NCBI GenBank assembly: GCA_023425645.1 | Contig: JAFACG010000025.1 | Coordinates: 1-64,000, forward strand | From: Pseudomonadota bacterium | Lineage (GTDB): Bacteria; Pseudomonadota; Gammaproteobacteria; Burkholderiales; Burkholderiaceae_B | Reading direction: 5' to 3' | Length of the DNA: 64,000 nucleotides | Program-made: the position numbers and the translations under genes | Notes under the pieces: model-generated | What the model was told of the DNA's origin: nothing | The model's database searches: none | Seen by the model: only the letters and a program-made list of their open reading frames with translations | Shown: positions 54,869 through 63,519 of the stretch, in pieces | Layout of the letters: each line of letters starts with the position of its first letter | How positions within the stretch are numbered: position 1 is the first letter of the stretch

Positions 54869-55651
54869 ATGAAAGGACTCAAGGACAAGGTATTCGTGGT
54901 GACCGGCGGGGCGACCCGCATCGGCGCCGGCGTGGTCGAGGTGCTGCTGGGCTATGGCGCGCGCGTGGCGGTGTTCGACATCGATGCGGTCGGCGGACGC
55001 AAGGCGGTGGGCGCGGACGAGGCGCGCGCCAGGTTCTGGGAAGCGGACATCACCGACGACGTCCGCCTCGAGGTCGCCGTGCAGCAGGTGCAGGCGCATT
55101 TCGGCCGCGTGGACGGCCTGGTCAACCTGGCCTGCTCCTATCTGGACGAAGGCATGGCCTCGAGCCGCGCGGACTGGCTCAAGGCGCTGGACATCAATCT
55201 GGTCAGCGCCGTGCAGGCCGCCAAGGCCGTGCGGCCCCTGCTGCCCCGGGGCGGTTCCATCGTCAACTTCACCTCGATTTCCTCGTCCATCGCCCAGACC
55301 GGACGCTGGCTCTACCCCGTGTCCAAGGCGGCGCTGCTGCAGCTCACGCGCAGCATGGCCATGGACTTCGCCCCCGACGGCATCCGCGTCAATTCCGTCT
55401 CGCCTGGCTGGACCTGGTCGCGCGTGATGGACGAGCTGACCGGCGGCGATCGCGCCAAGACCGATCGCGTCGCCTCCGCCTTCCACCTGCTGGGCCGCGT
55501 GGGCGACCCGCAGGAAGTGGGCGAAGTCGTGGCCTTCCTGCTGTCCGACGCCGCCAGCTTCGTGACCGGCGCCGACTATGCCGTGGACGGCGGCTATTCG
55601 GCCATGGGTCCCGAGCAGAACGTGCCGGCCATCCCCAAGCTGGCCGAGTAG
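54869..55651 (+). CDS. Short-chain dehydrogenase/reductase
   Basis: 260 residues. The cofactor motif is TGGATRIGAG, with Arg in place of the second Gly, a change seen in some NADP-dependent SDRs. Catalytic residues are in TSISSSIAQTGRWLYPVSK. NLACSY replaces NNAG. It precedes the StyA-type gene, the same arrangement as the SDR IifA in an Acinetobacter indole operon, where it oxidises the dihydroxylated indole to dioxindole. GCAGGAG precedes the ATG. Confidence 0.88.
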   Translation: MKGLKDKVFVVTGGATRIGAGVVEVLLGYGARVAVFDIDAVGGRKAVGADEARARFWEADITDDVRLEVAVQQVQAHFGRVDGLVNLACSYLDEGMASSRADWLKALDINLVSAVQAAKAVRPLLPRGGSIVNFTSISSSIAQTGRWLYPVSKAALLQLTRSMAMDFAPDGIRVNSVSPGWTWSRVMDELTGGDRAKTDRVASAFHLLGRVGDPQEVGEVVAFLLSDAASFVTGADYAVDGGYSAMGPEQNVPAIPKLAE

Positions 55652-55812
55652 CAAGCGCCCCCGCCTGGCCCCGCGCCCACGCGCAAACCTCGCTGTTTAC
55701 GGCGGGATCAAGCAAGGCGGGATCGCTGTGGCGCGGCAAGCGTCCCGTGAATCATGGCGAAGAGGCTCCGGGCAGGAAGCCGGAGTTCTTCACTCTCTAG
55801 AAGGAAATCATT

Positions 55813-57057
55813 ATGCGTAAAGTTGCTATCGTGGGCGCCGGCCAGGCCGGCATGCCCGTTGCATTCGGCCTGCTGGCCAAGGGCTATGAAGTGGCCGTGT
55901 TCACCAACCGCAGCCCGGACGACGTGCGCCGCGGCCGCGTGATGTCCAGCCAGTGCATGTTCGCCGAGGCTCTGGACGTGGAGCGCCGCCTGGGCCTGAA
56001 TTTCTGGGACGAGGAATGCCCGCCCGTCCAGGGCATCGGCTTCGCCCTGCCCAATCCCGAGCAGCCCGACACCAAGGCGGTGGACTGGAGCGGCCGCCTG
56101 GACCGCGAGGCGCAGGCCACCGATCAGCGCGTCAAGATGCCATACTGGCTGGAGCTGTTCGAGCAGCGCGGCGGCAAGCTGGTCCTGGAGGACGTGGGCG
56201 TGGCCGAGCTGGAGCGCATCACGCAGGAATACGACCTGACCATGCTGGCCGCCGGCAAGGGCGAGGTGGTCAAGCTGTTCGAGCGCGACGCCGACCGTTC
56301 CCCCTATGACAAGCCCCAGCGCGCCCTGGCCCTGACCTACGTGCACGGCCTGGAGCCCACGCCCGAGTATTCGCGCGTGTCCTTCAATTTCATCCCGGGC
56401 GTGGGCGAATACTTCGTGTTCCCCTCCCTGACCCTGTCCGGCCCCTGCGACATCATGGTGTTCGAAGGCGTGCCCGGCGGCCCGCTGGACCGTTTCCGCG
56501 ATGCCAAGACGCCCGAGGCGCACCTGGAGCAGAGCCTGTCCTTCCTGCGCGACTTCCTGCCCTGGGAGGCCGACCGCGCCCGCAACGTGGAACTGACCGA
56601 CGTGCAGGGCTACCTGTCCGGAGCCTTCCCTCCCACGGTGCGCAAGCCCGTGCTGACGCTGCCCTCGGGCCGTATCGTGCTGGGCCTGGGCGATGCCGTG
56701 GTGGTCAACGACCCCATCACCGGCCAGGGTTCCAATAACGCCGCCAAGGCCGCCCAGGTCTACCTGGACAGCATACTGGAGCACGGCGAGGGCGCCTTCG
56801 ACCGCGCCTGGATGCAGGCCACGTTCGATCGCTACTGGAACTACGCGAACCTGGTGGTGTGCTGGACCAATTCCATGCTGGTGCCGCCTACCGAGCAGTC
56901 CTTCGCCCTGCTGACGTCCGCCCAGCAGCATCCGCGCCTGGCGCATTTCCTGGCCAACGCCTTCAACCACCCGCCCGTGCTGTTCCCCGCCTGGGACGAC
57001 ATGGGCGCGGCGCAGCAACTGATTGCCCAGAGCGCGAGCCAGACCGTGGCCGCCTGA
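55813..57057 (+). CDS. StyA-type FAD monooxygenase, probably indole monooxygenase
   Basis: 414 residues of group E flavoprotein monooxygenases. FAD motif VAIVGAGQAGMPVAFGL; the middle has VSFNFIPGVGEYFVFPS and the late GLGDAVVVNDPITGQGSNNAAKAA (the GD motif). The substrate-site positions recalled from the literature to separate the two branches are S-x-Q-x-M in indole monooxygenases versus N-x-V-x-H in styrene monooxygenases; here Ser45-Gln47-Met49, with Val72 and Ile75 also matching the indole form. It would epoxidise indole at C2-C3. The reduced FAD comes from the reductase encoded 18 bases later. AAGGAA at 55801-55806 sets the start. Confidence 0.88.
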   Translation: MRKVAIVGAGQAGMPVAFGLLAKGYEVAVFTNRSPDDVRRGRVMSSQCMFAEALDVERRLGLNFWDEECPPVQGIGFALPNPEQPDTKAVDWSGRLDREAQATDQRVKMPYWLELFEQRGGKLVLEDVGVAELERITQEYDLTMLAAGKGEVVKLFERDADRSPYDKPQRALALTYVHGLEPTPEYSRVSFNFIPGVGEYFVFPSLTLSGPCDIMVFEGVPGGPLDRFRDAKTPEAHLEQSLSFLRDFLPWEADRARNVELTDVQGYLSGAFPPTVRKPVLTLPSGRIVLGLGDAVVVNDPITGQGSNNAAKAAQVYLDSILEHGEGAFDRAWMQATFDRYWNYANLVVCWTNSMLVPPTEQSFALLTSAQQHPRLAHFLANAFNHPPVLFPAWDDMGAAQQLIAQSASQTVAA

Positions 57058-57075
57058 TACACGAGGAGAAGCATC

Positions 57076-57663
57076 ATGACCCCGACCGCTACGCTGCAAC
57101 GTCCTTCGTCCGAGCCGGCTCCCGTACTGGCCGCCGGGCCCCGCGCCCAGTCCGCGGGCGGCCCGAACGTGATCGACAGCCGCGCTTTCCGCCAGGCGCT
57201 GGGCCATTTCCCGACCGGAGTGGCCATCGTCACCACCCGCTGTCCGGATGGCCGGGCGGTGGGGCTGACCATCAATTCCTTCACCTCCCTGTCGCTGGAG
57301 CCGCCGCTGGTGATGTGGAGCCTGGTGAACCATTCCCCCAGCCTGGAGATTTTCCAGAACTGCAGCCACTTCGCCATCAACGTGATCAGCCAGGAGCAGG
57401 TGCCCGTGGCCCTGGGCTTCGCCAACTCGCAGGTCAAGGACAAGTTCGCGCTGGTCTCGCACATGGACGGCGAAGAAGGCGTGCCGTTGATCGATGATTG
57501 CGTGGCCACTTTCGTGTGCGAGAACTACCGCCAGCACGAAGGCGGCGACCATACCTTGTTCATCGGCCGGGTGGTGCGGCACAACACGCTGACCGAGCAC
57601 GAGCCGGCCGTCTTCCATCGCGGCCGCTTCGCGACCCTGTCCACCCCGCAGGGAGACCGCTGA
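57076..57663 (+). CDS. Flavin reductase (StyB/HpaC type), partner of the monooxygenase
   Basis: 195 residues. The flavin-reductase-like domain starts near residue 35: AFRQALGHFPTGVAIVTTRCPDGRAVGLTINSFTSLSLEPPLVMWSL is the family signature, and HFAINVISQEQ and DHTLFIGRV follow. An N-terminal tail of about 30 Pro/Ala-rich residues is extra. It supplies reduced FAD to the adjacent StyA-type enzyme. ACGAGGAG lies before the start. Confidence 0.93.
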   Translation: MTPTATLQRPSSEPAPVLAAGPRAQSAGGPNVIDSRAFRQALGHFPTGVAIVTTRCPDGRAVGLTINSFTSLSLEPPLVMWSLVNHSPSLEIFQNCSHFAINVISQEQVPVALGFANSQVKDKFALVSHMDGEEGVPLIDDCVATFVCENYRQHEGGDHTLFIGRVVRHNTLTEHEPAVFHRGRFATLSTPQGDR

Positions 57664-57664
57664 C

Positions 57665-59257
57665 ATGAGCGAGGCGCACAGCGCCGACGTGGTCATCGTC
57701 GGCAGCGGGATGAACTCCCTGACCTGCGCGGCCCTGCTGGCCCAGCGGGGCCTGAAGGTGACGGTGCTGGAGCGCAATGCCGTGGCCGGCGGCTGCATAC
57801 GCACCGAGGAGCTGTTTCCGGGCTTTACGCACGACGTGCTCTCGAGCTGGTATCCGCTGTTCATGGGCGGGGCGTCCTATGCGGCGCTCTCGGGCCCCCT
57901 GGCGGCGGCCGGCCTGGAGTTCGCGCAGGGCCAGTACAGCACCGGCCTGGCCATTCCCGGCGGCCCGGCCCTGGCCTTGCGCCAGGACATGGACGATACC
58001 GTGCGCCGCTTCAACAGCCTGGCGCCTGGCGAGGGCGACGCCCTGGGCGCCATGGCGGCGCGCATGTTCGGTCCGGACGCCGGCCTGGTGTTCGGCCTGC
58101 TGGGCGGCGAGCCCTACCGCTGGCCCATGGCCAGGCTGGTGTTCGGCGCCTGGCGCGAGCGCGGCCTGGACGGCCTGCTGGCCTTCGGCTCGCAGGCGCT
58201 GGAGAGTTTCCGGCGCTGGGCCTTGCGCGACTTGCGCACGGATCTGGCGCGCGCCATGATCGCGCCCTGGGTGCTGCACAGCGGCCTGGGTCCGGACGAA
58301 GCCAGCTCTGCCCTGATCGGCAAGCTGACCTTCGGGGCCGTGGTCGGCGGCGGCATGCCGGTGGTCAAGGGCGGTAGCGCGCGCATCGTGCAGGCTTTCA
58401 CCCGCATCATCGAGCAGGCCGGCGGCGCCGTGCTGACCGGCCGTCATGTGGACCGCGTGCTGGTCGAGGGCGGCAAGGCCACGGGCGTGAGCGTGGGCGC
58501 GCAGGTCTATCGGGCGCGCCGCGCCGTGGTCTGCAATGTGACGCCCGGCCAGCTCTACGGCGAGCTGCTGCCCGAGGTCGAGCCCGCCCTGCAGCAGTCG
58601 GCCCGCGACTATCACTATGGCCGCGGCGGCATGCAGATCCACTTCGCCTTGAATTCTCCGCCCGACTGGGTGGATCCGGAGCTGGCCCGCGTGCCCATGG
58701 TGCATGTCACCGAAAGCATGGAGCAGGTCTGCGCCTCGGTCGTCATGGCCAACAACGGCTACCTGCCGGCCCGCCCCACCCTGGCCGTGGGGCAGCCGGT
58801 GGCGGTGGATGCGAGCCGCGCCCCCGACGGGCACTGGATATTGTGGGTGCAGATGCAGGAGCTGCCCGCGCGCATCAAGGGCGATGAGGCCGGACAGATC
58901 GCCGTGCCGCCCGACGGGCGCTGGACCGAGGCGGTGCGCGAGGCCATGGCCGATCGCGTGCAGGCGCGCCTGGAAACCGTGATGCCCGGCCTGGCCGGTA
59001 AGATCATCGGCCGGCGCAGCTTCAGCCCCGCCGATCTGGAGTCCTTGAACATGAACCTGGTGGGCGGCGATCCCTACAGCGGCGTGTGCTCGCCCGATCA
59101 GTTCTTCTTCATGCGCCCGTTCGCCGGCCACAAGAAGGCCCGCAGCGGCGCCACGCCTTGGCGCAACCTGCACCAGATCGGGGCTTCAGTGCATCCCGGT
59201 CCCGGCCTGGGCGGCCAGTCGGGGTATCTGGCGGCGCAGCGCATCCTGAAGGGCTAG
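57665..59257 (+). CDS. Phytoene-desaturase-like FAD oxidoreductase
   Basis: 530 residues. N-terminal dinucleotide motif VVIVGSGMNSLTCAALLAQRGLKVTVLERNAVAGGCIRTEE, then GGGMPVVKGGSARIVQAF, the core of carotenoid-desaturase-like oxidoreductases, and a C-terminal HQIGASVHPGPGLGGQSGYLAA. It starts one base after the reductase stop, so it belongs to the same transcript. In this setting it might dehydrogenate an indoline or oxindole intermediate; no carotenoid genes are near. The function is open. Confidence 0.85.
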   Translation: MSEAHSADVVIVGSGMNSLTCAALLAQRGLKVTVLERNAVAGGCIRTEELFPGFTHDVLSSWYPLFMGGASYAALSGPLAAAGLEFAQGQYSTGLAIPGGPALALRQDMDDTVRRFNSLAPGEGDALGAMAARMFGPDAGLVFGLLGGEPYRWPMARLVFGAWRERGLDGLLAFGSQALESFRRWALRDLRTDLARAMIAPWVLHSGLGPDEASSALIGKLTFGAVVGGGMPVVKGGSARIVQAFTRIIEQAGGAVLTGRHVDRVLVEGGKATGVSVGAQVYRARRAVVCNVTPGQLYGELLPEVEPALQQSARDYHYGRGGMQIHFALNSPPDWVDPELARVPMVHVTESMEQVCASVVMANNGYLPARPTLAVGQPVAVDASRAPDGHWILWVQMQELPARIKGDEAGQIAVPPDGRWTEAVREAMADRVQARLETVMPGLAGKIIGRRSFSPADLESLNMNLVGGDPYSGVCSPDQFFFMRPFAGHKKARSGATPWRNLHQIGASVHPGPGLGGQSGYLAAQRILKG

Positions 59258-59293
59258 AACAGGTCCGGAGGTGTCAGGCGGGGGCCGGCCGCC

Positions 59294-60271
59294 TCAGTGC
59301 AGCAGGCCCCGCACGCGCAGCAGGGTCTGGCTCGGCGTCTCGCCGAAACGGCTGCGGTATTCGGCGCTGAAGCGGCCCTGGTGGGCGAAGCCCCAACGCA
59401 TGGCCAGGTCGGCCAGGGACAGGTGGGCCTGGTCCGAATGCATCAGCTCGTGGCGCAGCCGGTCCAGCCGTACCTGGCGCAGGTACTGCATGGGGCTGAG
59501 GCCGTAATGGTCGCGGAAAGCCTGCTGCAGCGTGCGTGCGCTTACCCCGGCCACCACGCTCAGCTCGTCCACCGTGATGGGCAGGTGGGCCTTGTCCTGC
59601 AGGTAGGCTTCCACCTTCTTCAGATGGCGCGGCAGCACGCGGCCCAGCGGCTGGCGCTGGGCCTGGGCGGGCGGATGCAGGCCCAGCAGCGTGGTCACGG
59701 TCAGCTGTTCCAGCTGGCTGACGAGCAGCGGCGAGCGCAGGATGTCCTGCGAGTTGCGGGCGCAGTCCAGCACGAAGCGCAGCATGATCTGCCAGGAAGG
59801 CTGGGTGTGCGCCTGCAGGCGCACCGGAAAGACCAGCCCCTGCGGGCCCGCGTTCAGCCCCAGTCCGCGCGCGGCCTGCTCGACCAGGCTGCGGTCTATC
59901 TTGAGCATGAGCTGTTCGTTGTTGGCGTGCCAGACCATGTCCACGTCCTCGTTGGGGTTGAGGATGGTGGCGGTGTCGGGGGCGGACTCCACGGTCTGTC
60001 CGCCGCAGCGCACGCGGGCGGTGCCGTACTGCGGCATCTGCACCAGGTAGAAGCCGGCCAGGTGTTCGGGCTGGATGTGCACGTCGGCGCCATAGCCCAG
60101 GCGGCTGAGCGCCACCTGGCCGAACTGCACGTGGCGCAGTCGGGTCTGCAGGGTCTGGTCGGCGCGCAACTGGCTGAGCTGGTGCGATTTGATCAAGTCG
60201 CTGACCGAATTGCGCACCTGCTCCAGGTCACCGGATGCGAAACAGGCCCATTGTGTGGTGGTGTTCTGCAT
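59294..60271 (-). CDS. AraC-family transcriptional regulator
   Basis: 325 residues. The N-terminal half has the AraC_binding_2-type pattern (HLAGFYLVQMPQYGTARVRCGGQ). The C-terminal double helix-turn-helix has ITVDELSVVAGVSARTLQQAFRDHYGLSPMQYLRQVRLDRLR and LADLAMRWGFAHQGRFSAEYRSRFGETPSQTL. The start at 60271 gives the normal length; a longer frame crosses the promoter. It is tail to tail with the monooxygenase operon and divergent from a flavin reductase gene. Indole operons of this kind have an AraC activator, so it likely controls both flanks. Confidence 0.92.
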   Translation of the reverse strand: MQNTTTQWACFASGDLEQVRNSVSDLIKSHQLSQLRADQTLQTRLRHVQFGQVALSRLGYGADVHIQPEHLAGFYLVQMPQYGTARVRCGGQTVESAPDTATILNPNEDVDMVWHANNEQLMLKIDRSLVEQAARGLGLNAGPQGLVFPVRLQAHTQPSWQIMLRFVLDCARNSQDILRSPLLVSQLEQLTVTTLLGLHPPAQAQRQPLGRVLPRHLKKVEAYLQDKAHLPITVDELSVVAGVSARTLQQAFRDHYGLSPMQYLRQVRLDRLRHELMHSDQAHLSLADLAMRWGFAHQGRFSAEYRSRFGETPSQTLLRVRGLLH

Positions 60272-60423
60272 GATTCGTGCGCCTGGATGGTTCAGGAAGG
60301 CAGGGTTGTTAGGCAAAACCTTGAGTTTCAACGGTTTGCAGCAGTTATATTTTAGTTGTAAAGTATATCGTGGGCCATCGGGATTTCCCGAGGTGCATTC
60401 CTTGACGAACAACAGAGAGAACC

Positions 60424-61038
60424 GTGCAGGAAGATTTTCATTTCTACGAGCCGACGCAAGGCCATGGGCTGCGTCATGACCCCATCAGTTCCATCGTCGG
60501 CCCTCGCGTCATCGGCTGGATCGGCACCAAGAGCACGCAGGGCGTGCTGAACCTGGCCCCTTACAGTTTCTGCAATGTGTTCAACTACCGCCCGCCGGTG
60601 ATCGCCTTTTCCAGCGTGGGCTACAAGGACAGCATCCGCAACGCCATCGAGACCGGCGTGTTCACCTGGAACCTGGCCACGCGCGAGCTGGCCGAGCGCA
60701 TGAACCAGACCAGCCTGGAGCAGGACGTGCGCGAATTCGAGATCGCCGGCCTGACGCCGGTGGAATCGCGTTTCGTGGACGCGCCGCGCGTGGGCGAGAG
60801 TCCGGCTTCGCTGGAGTGCAGGCTGATACATCATTTCCGCCTGCAGGACTCGCAGGGCAAGGAACTGGACACCTGGATGGTGCTGGGCGAAGTCGTGGGC
60901 GTGCACGTGTCGCCCGATTGCATCGTGGACGGCATCTACCAGACCGCCCTGCCGCGCCCCATTCTGCGCGGCGGCGGCCCCGGCGATTATTTCGAGGTCT
61001 CGGACACGACGCTGTTCGACATGCGCCGGCCCAAGTAA
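60424..61038 (+). CDS. Flavin reductase-like FMN-binding protein
   Basis: 204 residues starting with GTG after an AGAGAGA sequence. SSIVGPRVIGWIGTKSTQGVLNLAPYSFCNVFNYRPPVIAFS is the flavin-reductase-like split-barrel signature. The rest (SLECRLIHHF, GEVVGVHV) fits this family, but it is not a close relative of the StyB-type gene. It is divergent from the AraC gene and may be an oxidoreductase acting on a ring or quinone rather than a flavin supplier. It ends three bases before the convergent ATPase gene. Confidence 0.85.
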   Translation: MQEDFHFYEPTQGHGLRHDPISSIVGPRVIGWIGTKSTQGVLNLAPYSFCNVFNYRPPVIAFSSVGYKDSIRNAIETGVFTWNLATRELAERMNQTSLEQDVREFEIAGLTPVESRFVDAPRVGESPASLECRLIHHFRLQDSQGKELDTWMVLGEVVGVHVSPDCIVDGIYQTALPRPILRGGGPGDYFEVSDTTLFDMRRPK

Positions 61039-61041
61039 GCT

Positions 61042-61818
<777 letters not shown>

Positions 61819-62089
61819 GGAGGGCGTATCGTGTCGGAAATGAAAAAGGTCGGCCGGGCGTTGCGCGCGGAAGGGGAATTACATCACAGAGTGCGTCCCA
61901 GGAAAATCATCCGGGCTGTGGTTTTCCCGTAAACATTTGTGGATAAAAACGTATTTCGCGAAGCTTCTGGGTTTATCATTCAGACTCCATCTTACCCCCG
62001 ACGGGGTTGCGGGGCCCGCGCCGCCGGCGCGTCCACAGGGCTCCAGGAGTCCGCCCGAAGCGGACTGATTCACCCTAGAGAGTGTTGTC

Positions 62090-62647
62090 ATGAAAAAAGT
62101 GGTCCGTGCGAAGCTGCATGGCATCAAGATTACCGGCGCTGACCTGAATTACCACGGGTCCATCACGCTGGATCCCGAAATCTGTGAAAGGGCAGGCATC
62201 CTGCCCATGGAGTTCGTGGAGATCTGGAACAAGGACAGCGGCGCCCGCATATCCACCTACGTGATCTACGGCGAGCCCGGCTCGCGCTGCGTGGTGCTCA
62301 ACGGCGCGGCCGCGCGCACCTGCCAGAAGGGCGACACGGTCATCATCTGCGCTTCCGAGTACGTTCAGACGGCCGAGCTGTACGACATGCGGCCCACGGT
62401 GCTGACCTTCACGCCCGAGAACGAGATCGACGAGATCATGCACTACGAAGTGCGCAAGACCGCCCAGCGGGACTTCGACTTTCGCATCGTGCGCGATGAA
62501 CGGCCCCGCGGCGCCGAACGCGAACTGGCCCGCGTGGACATAGACGCCCTGTCGGCCGACCTGCGCCAGCGCGGCCTGGACGACCGCGCCATCGCCGACA
62601 TCCTGTCCTGCCACCTGGCGGATTTCGCTCCCGCGCGCCAGGGCTAG
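62090..62647 (+). CDS. panD: Aspartate 1-decarboxylase with C-terminal extension
   Basis: 185 residues; the first 120 match PanD, which makes beta-alanine for pantothenate. The self-cleavage site is YHGSITLD (Gly23-Ser24, the serine becoming the pyruvoyl group). [25 protein letters not shown] and [20 protein letters not shown] complete the fold. About 60 further residues (from [17 protein letters not shown] on) are absent in the usual 126-residue enzyme and end with a helical [23 protein letters not shown] lies before the start. The extension is unexplained. Confidence 0.9.
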   Translation: MKKVVRAKLHGIKITGADLNYHGSITLDPEICERAGILPMEFVEIWNKDSGARISTYVIYGEPGSRCVVLNGAAARTCQKGDTVIICASEYVQTAELYDMRPTVLTFTPENEIDEIMHYEVRKTAQRDFDFRIVRDERPRGAERELARVDIDALSADLRQRGLDDRAIADILSCHLADFAPARQG

Positions 62648-62705
62648 CCGCTTCGCCCAGGCGGCGCCTGGGCTTTACCTTCCTGCCAGATGATTCCGGC
62701 CCTGC

Positions 62706-63167
62706 CTAGCGCAGCGGCTGGACGTGCACGTGTTCGCTGTGGCCGTGGGTGTGGGCGTGCTCGCTGACTTGCACCGGCACGATGTGCACGTGGCCATGGC
62801 GCACGCCGGTCTGGGCCACGATGGCGTCCGCGCAGGCGCGCACCTGGGCGATGGGGCCGCGCAGGATGGCGGTTTCCAGGCAGTGGGCGTGGTCCAGGTG
62901 GATGTGCTGGGAGACCACCATGACGTCGTGATGGTCGTGCTGCATCTGGGTCAGGCGGTTGGCCAGCTGGCGTTCGTGGTGGTCGTACACATAGGACACG
63001 GTGGCCACGCACCACTCCACGCCATCATCCTGCAGTTCGTGCTGGCCCAGTTCCTTGCGGACCAGGTCGCGGAAGGCTTCGGAGCGATTCAGGTAGTTCT
63101 TCTTCTGGACGAGTTCATCGAACGCGTCGGCCAGGCTGTCCTCGACAGAAATGGTTAGGCGTCGCAT
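62706..63167 (-). CDS. nikR: Nickel-responsive regulator NikR
   Basis: 153 residues. The ribbon-helix-helix is RRLTISVEDSLADAFDELV...RSEAFRDLVRKEL. The ACT-like nickel domain has QHDHHDVMVVSQHIHLDHAHCLE, with His77, His88, His90 and Cys96 matching the four nickel ligands of E. coli NikR shifted by one. The C-terminus adds a His-rich tail (EHAHTHGHSEHVHV). AAGGAA sets the start at 63167. It is divergent from a TonB-dependent receptor gene with a candidate operator between them. Confidence 0.95.
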   Translation of the reverse strand: MRRLTISVEDSLADAFDELVQKKNYLNRSEAFRDLVRKELGQHELQDDGVEWCVATVSYVYDHHERQLANRLTQMQHDHHDVMVVSQHIHLDHAHCLETAILRGPIAQVRACADAIVAQTGVRHGHVHIVPVQVSEHAHTHGHSEHVHVQPLR

Positions 63168-63519
63168 GGCGTTCCTTGTGGCGGTTTCGGGGCGTGGGCG
63201 CAATGTCCGATTTTACGCATTTTACGCGGGAATGCAGGCCAAAGAGCGCTGATGGGCGGTTGGAGGGGACGCCCTGCGCCAAGCTGATCAGGACTATATT
63301 CAAACCGATATGCGTATTTGGGGGCGGCATATTGATTCCCGCCGCCACTATGCTATTCTGTGCCGCCGTATGAACTTTTATGAATTCTTCATACGCTACA
63401 TGGAGCCATGCCTGCCGCCGGCAGGGATGCGCCGCCATTTGCCCCGGTGCTGATCCTTCTGGGCGAGCGCGTTGCGCGCGGCAGGCCGCCGGTCATTCTC
63501 TGGAACTCAAGAAATTTCG
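63168..63519. other. 352-base divergent spacer between nikR and the TonB receptor
   Basis: It contains the NikR-like inverted repeat at 63368-63394 and AT-rich segments around 63290-63395 suited to promoters. The remaining 125 bases before the receptor start form a leader with no clear structure. No gene was recognised. Confidence 0.6.
63368..63394. promoter_or_regulatory. Candidate NikR operator GTATGA-N15-TCATAC
   Basis: The half sites GTATGA (63368-63373) and TCATAC (63389-63394) are exactly those of the E. coli NikR operator (GTATGA-N16-TCATAC); here the spacer is 15. Counting one more base each side of the spacer gives GTATGAA-N13-TTCATAC. It stands 126 bp before the receptor start and 201 bp before nikR. 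Confidence 0.75.
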
